This document shows, piece after piece, positions 14,001-23,000 of a stretch of DNA of 64,000 nucleotides; the first letter of the stretch is position 1, and the number at the start of each line of letters is the position of its first letter. The stretch is from positions 76,213,821-76,277,820 of the forward strand of contig NC_092346.1 in NCBI RefSeq assembly GCF_963676685.1. Reading direction: 5' to 3'. This stretch comes from Mytilus edulis (Eukaryota > Mollusca > Bivalvia > Mytilida > Mytilidae). The translations under genes and the position numbers were made by a program. The notes below the pieces were generated by a model that saw nothing but the letters and a program-made list of their open reading frames with translations, was not told where the DNA came from and searched no databases.

Positions 14001-17000
14001 CAGCGACGTCATAATGTTTGAACCGACGTTATTAACTTTGACCCGAACTTATCAAGTCATCTTTTGTGTGCTGGTGAAACGAAGAAAACACTTCTGAAAC
14101 ACCGCAAATATAGCCCGATAAATCGATTATCAGATTATCTGCATATTGATATTGTAAAATATCAGCTGCTTGACATTATATGAAGGCTTTTTGATCTCGT
14201 TCGCTACGCTCATTCGACAAAAAGCTTCATATTATGTCTCGCAGCTGATATTTTACGATATCAACATGCAGATAACCTGATAATCGGTACATAACATATA
14301 AAAAAATCAGCTGTGTGTTAGGTGGGTGCATTAAAGTCACTAACTAAGCGTCTTTTCTGAAAATGTCACTCGCCTATATGGCTTTATGATGTATGTATAT
14401 ATATACATATGAATTTAAAGTAAAGGTCACAATCTCAAACGTCAAATTAACCTTTGACCTTGACCTTAAATTGAAGGTCATAAACCAAGGACTTTAAATC
14501 AAAAGACCATAGGTCTTTTTAAAACATGTATGGTTAATGAGTTATTTCACTATATGCATAGTTCTAAATATGAGACGGGCGAAAACTCCCATTTAATGTC
14601 TACACACCCTTTTGGCTAAAATTCACGAGTTACGACATGTTGATAATGACAATTTGATACACAAATATTGTCGGTATCTTGTATGATTTATTGAAAAAAG
14701 TGAGAATAAGCCAGAATCAAAATTTAGAATTTGTCCTTTGATCTTGACCTAATGTTCTTTCTTTTTTTTGGACCAAGGACCTCAAACTTAATCACTTAAA
14801 GAACATGGTCTCTATCACTTATGGTTTACCAGTTTTACATGTATATATCACTATATCAAATGCATATGGAGAAATAACTCTCACATGGAATCTCTACACC
14901 ACTTCGGTCAGAATTGTTTGAAACATCACGAGGATATAACGAGCATTTTTGCAACAAAAAAAAATCGGAATCTTTAATGGTTGCGAAGGAGTAGTACTCA
15001 CAAGAAAACAGTGTTCGGGGAGATAACTCTTATAAAATTAATATTTTGTTTAGAGGTGTCAGTTTTAAAAACGTATATCATATACCAAAAAATCTAAGCG
15101 ACATCTTTGTAATACAGCAAAAGAAAAAAAAATAGGCGGAGGAAAAAAATTAGACGGAAGATAAAAACCAAGCGAATTAGCGAGCTACTGCTCACTGATG
15201 ATACCCCCACCGCAAGTTGATAATTTTAATAGTGTAAAAACAGTGTTCGGTAAACAGGAAGTTGTCGAGTGATGAATCTGAAAACGCATCACACGGTATA
15301 GCTGACTTGTATAAACCCTGAAATCAAATTTTAGAAATCTTTGTAATGTAGTTCCTGAGAAAAATGTGACGAAAATTTTCTGCTTGGCTATCATGTGTAA
15401 AATCATACACATGTTCGGCGGTAAACAGGAAGTTGTATAGTGATGAATCTGAAAACGCATCACACGGTATAGCTGACTTATATAAACCCTGAAACCAAAT
15501 TTCAGAAATTCTTGTATTGTAGTTCCTGAGAAAAATGCGACGAAAAATATTCATGCAACGGACGGACGGACTGACGGATGGATGGATGGACTGATAGTGG
15601 TAAAATAGCATTCCCCCCTCTTTTTTTAAGCGGGGGTATAATAATCAGAACAAAAGCAAAAGTGGAAAGACATAATTATAAGGATTTAAAACATTTTTTT
15701 TTCTAGATGTTATTAATGTGTAATCTGGGGCGATTAAAACGCAAACTTCGTACTTTTATGTAAAGTTTGTAAGTCAGCGAAAAATTTACACATCAATAAC
15801 CTCTGGAAAAAATGTGTATAATTTTATAATTAAGAACTGAAAGGTAGGTCATGATTATTTTTTCTGCCTTAGAAGCAAAATAATGTCTTGGAATAGTCGT
15901 ACATTTTGCCTCACAATGGTAACATACACACGCTTTTCTCAAAACAACTGTTATAGATATTATAACCTCATGATTTAGCCTTTCTTCTCATTATTTTTTT
16001 TAAACTTAAAAAAAAGTATCTAACTGCTAATTTTTTTTAATTCTTTAGCATTATTATTACAGACACATTTCTTTCAACGTCGGCACACACAGAATCTATT
16101 GATATTTCTACAGATCATGGATCTACTTATGATAAAACAGATACAGTACTTCAACCAAAACCAGAAGGTATATATATATATATAACTCGTCTAAACATCA
16201 ACCAACAATGTAAAAAGTATATGTAACATGTAAAAAGTTCGTCTTCTTTTTTGTTGTTTAATTGGAGGATATATTTAACATTATATTTAACATTAATACA
16301 AGTTTGTAACGAAAAAAAAATAATGACGCAAACTTCATAACAAATGCATGTTCAAACTGTAAAATAACATATCATAAATTCATTAAAGGACAAAAGGTAT
16401 ACAATCGTGTCATAGTAAGGGTCTCTTCAAATAAGGTAATACAAATGTATAATAACATGAGGATGAAAAAAACATCTTTAAACTCACACTAGTATTACTT
16501 CTTCTAGGGAACCAACATAACGACAATCATGGACAAGTGACTATATGGGTGTATGTAGCTGTTGTTGGTGTATTGCTGTTGATTGTTGGTGCTGCATTGT
16601 TAATAAAGTAAGTTATATTTTTTACCTCTTATCCCTGGAACGTACACGTCCTATTGGGTTTGAAAGCAGGCACTTTGGTATAGCTGTTTATGTAACATTA
16701 TTTCTGCAGCTACACCGCAAGAATATTTTAAAAACACCCTTCAAAACAAATATACTCTCTCGTTTCTGTTTTATGCACAAATTAACGTTTGACACATTAT
16801 CTGAAATACAAGTCCCTTTTGATGACATCTAATGCACTGCGTCCATTGTCTTTAAATACAATATATTTAGTATATATATCATACAAGCGCACTATTTTTT
16901 AATTATCTTTGACGAACTTTACAAATTATTCATAGTTACACCTTACTCATTAACAAGTCAATGCACTACAATTAAGCTTGTACGTGAATGCACTTAGCCA

Positions 17001-20000
17001 CCGACAGATGAATAGCATTTAACCACCTTAAACTTAGATATCTTTATTCTCATCACCAAATACATAGGTACAGAGAAGACATGCATGTATAATACAATAT
17101 ATTAACTACATAAACATAAATATACAATATATACAACAACAACAACAAAGACAAAAAGAACTTATTCAGGAGGACACACTCGCTTGTTTATAATTCGTAT
17201 AAACTTACATAAATTAATGAGATCTGTCCTATTTGTAGACGACATAATTTCAGTAAATACTATAATATTTGGCCTTATACTAAAATTTCGATTTATAAAT
17301 TTATTTCTCTCTTCTGTAAAATGTGAACAATTAATAATGTAATGAAATTCATCTCCAATATCTAGCTTACATAAATTACACTTTCTTTTTTCCCTTTCTA
17401 TATTGTACCATCTTCCAAGTTCGACTGGAAGTTTATGGTTACATATTCTAAATTTACATAATCTCAAAAAATCTTTTTCGTCTAAAATATTAAAATATTC
17501 TTCAAAACACAATGAATTCTTAAAAATACGATAATTCAAGGCTTTGGAACAGTTTTGAATAGTCTCGTTCCATGTTTGTTTGAATTGATCACACAATCTT
17601 ACTTTGATATTATATTTCAACCATACATCATTTAAAAAGAGCTGTGTGTTCCAGATATAAGAAAATCCACATTCATCGAATATATTTTTAACACATATTA
17701 ACCATTTAAAATCTATGTGTTTAGTACAATACAAGTGGTACAGTAGTTTATATATAATATAAGAATACTTTGACTGCTTTCCCATAATCAATTTAGACCA
17801 GTAGGATATCATCCTTAATTTTACATCAATAGAGAGTGGAAAACGTCCTAGCTCACCGTATATCATACAGTTTGGAGTGGAAGATTTCAGATTTAGGAGC
17901 AACTTACAAAATTTTAGATGAACCTTTTCGACAATATCACAGTTGCTGAATCCCCATATTTCTGATCCATATAAAAGAACAGGTTTTACTACTCTATCAA
18001 AAAGATCTAACTGACAAGAAACTGATAGGCTATGAAATTTCCCCCTTTTTAGTATCTCATACATCGCTTTTGTCCCTTTTTCAACTTGTGATTTAATCGC
18101 CTTTTTATAATTTCCCGTTTTTGTCAATAAGATACCCAAATAACTAAACTCTTGAACAATTTCTATTTCTTGTTCATCTAAAACAAAGTGTAAATTGTCC
18201 GGTACTCTTCCATATGAAAAACATAATATTTTGGTTTTGGATACATTTACTTTTAATTTCCAGTAGTTACAGTATTCATTAAAAAAATCTAACTGTATTT
18301 GAAGATCTTGTGGTGTTTCAGACATCAAAACAGTATCATCAGCATATAGTAATAAAATGATATTGAGAAATACATCAAGTTCATGTTCTAATTCTTCTGT
18401 AACTGTGAAAAGGCCCTTACAGTTTTTTGTTTTTAAAAAAATTTCCAAGTCATTTAAAAAAACTGCAAACAAAAAAGGGGACATATTTTCCCCTTGCCTT
18501 ACCCCATTATTACACGGAAAATAATCAGACTTGCTGTTATTAAAAATAATATTTGATTTAATATTTTTGTACATACTTTGAATCACATTTAACATTTTCC
18601 CATTTACATTGTTTAACAATAGTTTATGCCAAAGTCCATCCCTCCAAATTTTGTCAAAAGCCTTTTCAAAGTCTATAAATGCACAATAAAGTTTTTTCTT
18701 TCTTTTCTTCAGAAGTTCAAACAAAGAATGTAATATAAATAAATTATCCATAGTGTTATTATAACCTTGCCTAAAGCCACATTGTGTTTCATGTAAAATT
18801 AGGAAATCGTCAGAATATTTGTTCAAACGCGCGGTTAGAACTGCCGTAAACAGTTTACCCAAACAACTGACAATGGTAATTGGCCGAAAATTTTTAGGAT
18901 TATTTCGGTCTCCTTTACTTTGAATATTGGTATGATATTACCAACTAACCAACTCTCTGGTACAAATCCGGTATCAAATATCAAATTAAATAATGTTTCA
19001 TAAATATCGATAAGCTGGTTTGAAGTTGCTTTTATGTATTCATTTATAACAGCATCTTCACCACCAGACTTATCGTTTTTCAAATTTTTAATACATTTCA
19101 AAATTTCTCCTTTTTCTATATACAAATTCAAATCATAATTAAAAACCAATTGTTCAGAGAACAATTGTAGGTCTTTCCACTAGAAAAGATCTTTTTTGAT
19201 ATTGAAATATTAAAAATCAGTTTAAAATGTTAGTTCCTATGGCTGTATGATGTATTTATATGAATTTAAAGCAAAGGTCAAAATCTAGAACGTCATATTA
19301 ACCTATGACCTTGACCTCAATTTCAAGTTCACAAACCAAGGACCTTAAATCAAAAGACCCAAGGTCTTTAATATGTTTGGTTTATTAGTAATATCACTTT
19401 ACGCGTAATTCTAAATGTAAGATGGGCAAAAACTCCTATTTATTGTCTGCACACCCTTTCAATCAAAATATACAAGTAAGGACATGTCGCAACTAACAAT
19501 TTATGAAAAATTATTTGTCGATATGTCGTAAGGTATTTGAAAATAAAAGAAAATAAGCCAAAATCAAAATTTAGAATATGACCTTGACCTTTGACCTTGA
19601 CCTCATTTTTATTATTTTCGACCAAGGACCCCAAATCTAAAGACCCTATGTCTTTATCACTTATGGTTTACCATTTAGAAATGCATATCACTTAATTTAA
19701 GGGAAAAGGGGGAATAACTCTCATATGGAGTCTCCGTAAAGCTTCGGTCCAAATGAATATCCTAATCCTGAAGATGTAACGAGCAATTTGGTAAAATAAA
19801 TTTGTCGTAATCTTTAACGGTTGCGAAGGAGTAGTGGCCACAAGAAAAACAGTGTTTGGGGAGATAACTCTTACAACGTAAAGTATTTTGTTACACAGTT
19901 GTAAATTTTTAAAGCGTATAAACTATACGATACCATATTCCAAATATCTAAGCGACATCTTTTGAAACATCAATAATACGCAAGAAAAAAAATTAGGCGG

Positions 20001-23000
20001 AAGAAAAAAAAAAAAAAAAAAATAATAATAATAATCAGAACAAATTCAATAGGTCTTTCCACGGAAAGGTGGAAAGACCTAATTAAGTTGATTTACCTGG
20101 TCTTCATCGAGAGGTGGTAAATCAGCTCCATTATCATCCGTCGGAGAAGCATTTAGATCCTTAAAGAAATCAAATAATTTCTCTATTGGGATATCCGGTT
20201 GTTTTTTACGCTTTCCCTGGTTAAGTACTTTCCAATAGTCTCTAGAATTTTTGGTTCTCAATTCTTTTAATTTTTTTGAAAGATTTTGCCGGTATAATCT
20301 ATGATTTTTGTCGAGAGTTTTCTTGTATATGTTTTCACATCCAGCCAAATTGGATCTATTTACTGTAGTTCGATTTTTTTTAAATTTTCGTCTAAATTTA
20401 CGATAATTTTGTCTCGCAAATTTACATTCTCGGTTAAACCAGGGTTTATTCATAAACGATTTCTGACGTGTTTTCCCGTTTTTACTATGAGAAATGCCAA
20501 ATGTAGCTTTTGCACTTTCTATAAATCATTAGTTCAGTCTAGGTGACCTAGTGGTCTAATCCGATGGACGCAGGCGGTGTTTTCTTTGTTTCCCAAGTGC
20601 TTCGAAGAGTTCGAATCCCGGCGAGGGGAGAACAAAAATGTGCTTCCACAAATATGCCGATATACCATTGGTGTGCTGATATTTAGTTAGAGTACTTATG
20701 TTTATACAAATATATATCTAGATTATCATAAAGTCTGTACAATAACAAGATAACGAAATGAACTAACTATTGCCATTTATAATATCCAAATACTTAATTC
20801 CGTTTATTTCAGAGTTGGACCCGCAAAAACGATTTGCAAATTCCTATCAAACATCAAGCAAACTGGTATGTTATTCTTTCTATATACTTACGAAGAAAGA
20901 CAAATATGAGAATAATTGAGGCTTGTATCATTGAGACCATATTCCAAATTAAAGACACAAAGAAAGACACCAATTCTGAGATATCAACAAAACTTTTTTT
21001 TTATCGAAACTAATGTCTGATAATACAAAAGGAGAGTTGTTTTTTTTACTGCTGATGAGACAATAATTCATAAAAAGGATCCCCAAAAAAATACAAAGAT
21101 AAAAACAACTACACGTAACAGTATAGAAAGCTATTATAACAGGAATGACAAGATTTGCAACAATTCAATAACCTGATTTATTCTACATGTACAACAAGAA
21201 ATGAAAAAGTATGACAGAAAGTAACCGAAGACAACCACTGTGACTGGTTAACACAATCCTGGATTGGGACAGGCACAATGTGCCAGGCGGATTTAAATAT
21301 GTTTAAGGTGCTTAATCCTCATCTAACCGGAGACAGCTATGTAAAAACACAACATAAGAACAAAATGAAAATATCTGCTGGAAAGAGCTAAAATCGGGAA
21401 AATAACAAACAGATATAGCAAAAAAAAATCTACCGATCTAAAATATAATTGATACATAGTAACTAGTTCAAAATGCCATTTCAACTATCAAAATATACAA
21501 TATTATCTTAGACTAAGATGCTATTAAAGCATTCACATTCAATGGCCTAAGAGTAAAAACGTCATTACCAGAAAGCAAGACCTTGTCAAATGCCTAAATA
21601 TGACTATCGACAGGATGTTCGACCATTATTGTTAAAATACCTAGATAACAATAAATGTTAAGTTTAATTGTTAATAATGATAGTCGGTCAAATGACAATT
21701 ACCAGGGTTTTTGTAACATTTATAAGTGCCATTGCTAAAGTCATTTAGGGCCTGAACAGAAACAGGGATAAGTATCGATATCAAACTTGTCTGACTTTTA
21801 AAAAATTTTCGCGACTAACACATATAAAAATCCTAAAGACAAAATGGATATGAATATTTTGCCTCACAAAATGCAGGAAATAATTGTGCACAAAAAAAGT
21901 GAGAGAAAAAACAAATTTCTGCGCGTTTTGCAACAGGTGAAAAATAATATGCACTTCATCGATAATCACTTTCCCTCTTTATATCAAATGGTGGCCTCCT
22001 ATATAAATAAGTTACATTTGAATATCATTGGGTTAACGGTGTAACAGTTTGCAAGTTATTGCACGAAAACGACAAACAATATAAAAAGAGGAGATGCGAT
22101 CTGATTGCCACGGAGACAACTTTTCTCTAGATTTTAAAGGCCCCGACATGCCAAAATGAGAGAAATAATTCAAACGAAAAACCAAAGACCTTGTGTATGA
22201 AAAGATTAATAAATCGAAAAACGTCCTGGTTAATGAAATGATAAACGAAAAACAAATAGAACTGTCATCAACCAACAATAATTATGGAATTGCAGTATCC
22301 TGACTTCGGACAGGCACATATATAATGAGGGGTAAAATATGTTTGTGTGCGCGCATGCCCATACCAGCTGGGACGGTGATGTACCAACACAATGTAAGAA
22401 CAATCGGTAAAATAGAATTGGAAATAACTTGAATCATCGTATTGACAAGGAAAACCAGGTTACTTAAATAAGCTTTTGGATTAGTACTAATAACATATAA
22501 ATGGTATGAAACCATTAATGCATAGTCCCCTTGTTTTCTTTGTTAAATTCTGCAATTTCGAGTATTAATGGCTACTCTGTATTACGTTCAAACAAAGTGG
22601 CAGTTATTTTATGTCAAATAAAGGTACCTTTTCCTGACTTGTGCTGAAAAAATTGCATAATTGCATAATAGAGCGTACTGGTTCCCAGAAGTTTGATAGT
22701 ACAAAAGCAGGTGATTCTGATCTGAGCAACAGGACAAATATGTCCTCCTATTAAATTTATATATACTTCTTTATTAATAAAAAGAAACTTTCAACAGCTG
22801 TTCTTCAGTGGTTCCAAGTCCTAAAGCTTTAATTTGATTCCAAAACTACCCAAATATTTCACCTGTTGATACAGCTTTGTGTAGGAACTATTTTGTTTAA
22901 AATATGTACTACTTTCTTTTCGACCGGGCCTGAATTAGTGGTTCTATACCTATTTAAAACTTACTATAATATGCTAAATTAGTTAGTAATCTCTAAGAAC

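Larger units (their letters stand above)
7350..16062 (+). other. Intron 2 of the receptor gene; repeats only
   Basis: This 8.7-kb intron holds the repeat pieces at 7676-9010, a 17-base T run near 9603, a 32-bp tandem duplication at 10029-10092, the inverted-repeat element 10308-14376 and the repeat complex 14377-15680. Stretches 9010-10020 and 15690-16040 show only AT-rich sequence. No exon compatible with phase 1 on both sides was found. Confidence 0.5.
17035..20535 (-). mobile_element. CR1/L2-type LINE, 5'-truncated
   Basis: A minus-strand non-LTR retrotransposon lying in intron 4 of the receptor gene. The 3' untranslated part (17161 down to about 17035) holds a GTT triplet run and an AATAAAG near the end. 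ORF2 starts mid-way at about 20535, just after a stop, so endonuclease and ORF1 are missing. A TIR element (19168-20080) interrupts it, and a frameshift near 18910-18925 breaks it once more. Confidence 0.8.

Noticed and set aside
16049..16167. Alternative acceptor 14 bp upstream for the stalk exon
   Set aside because: Its frame is open within the exon, but it changes the exit phase and makes the transmembrane exon hit a stop after ten codons.
21844..22044. 66-codon plus-strand ORF in intron 5
   Set aside because: No recognised domain, no splice-compatible phase, and a length common by chance in AT-rich DNA.
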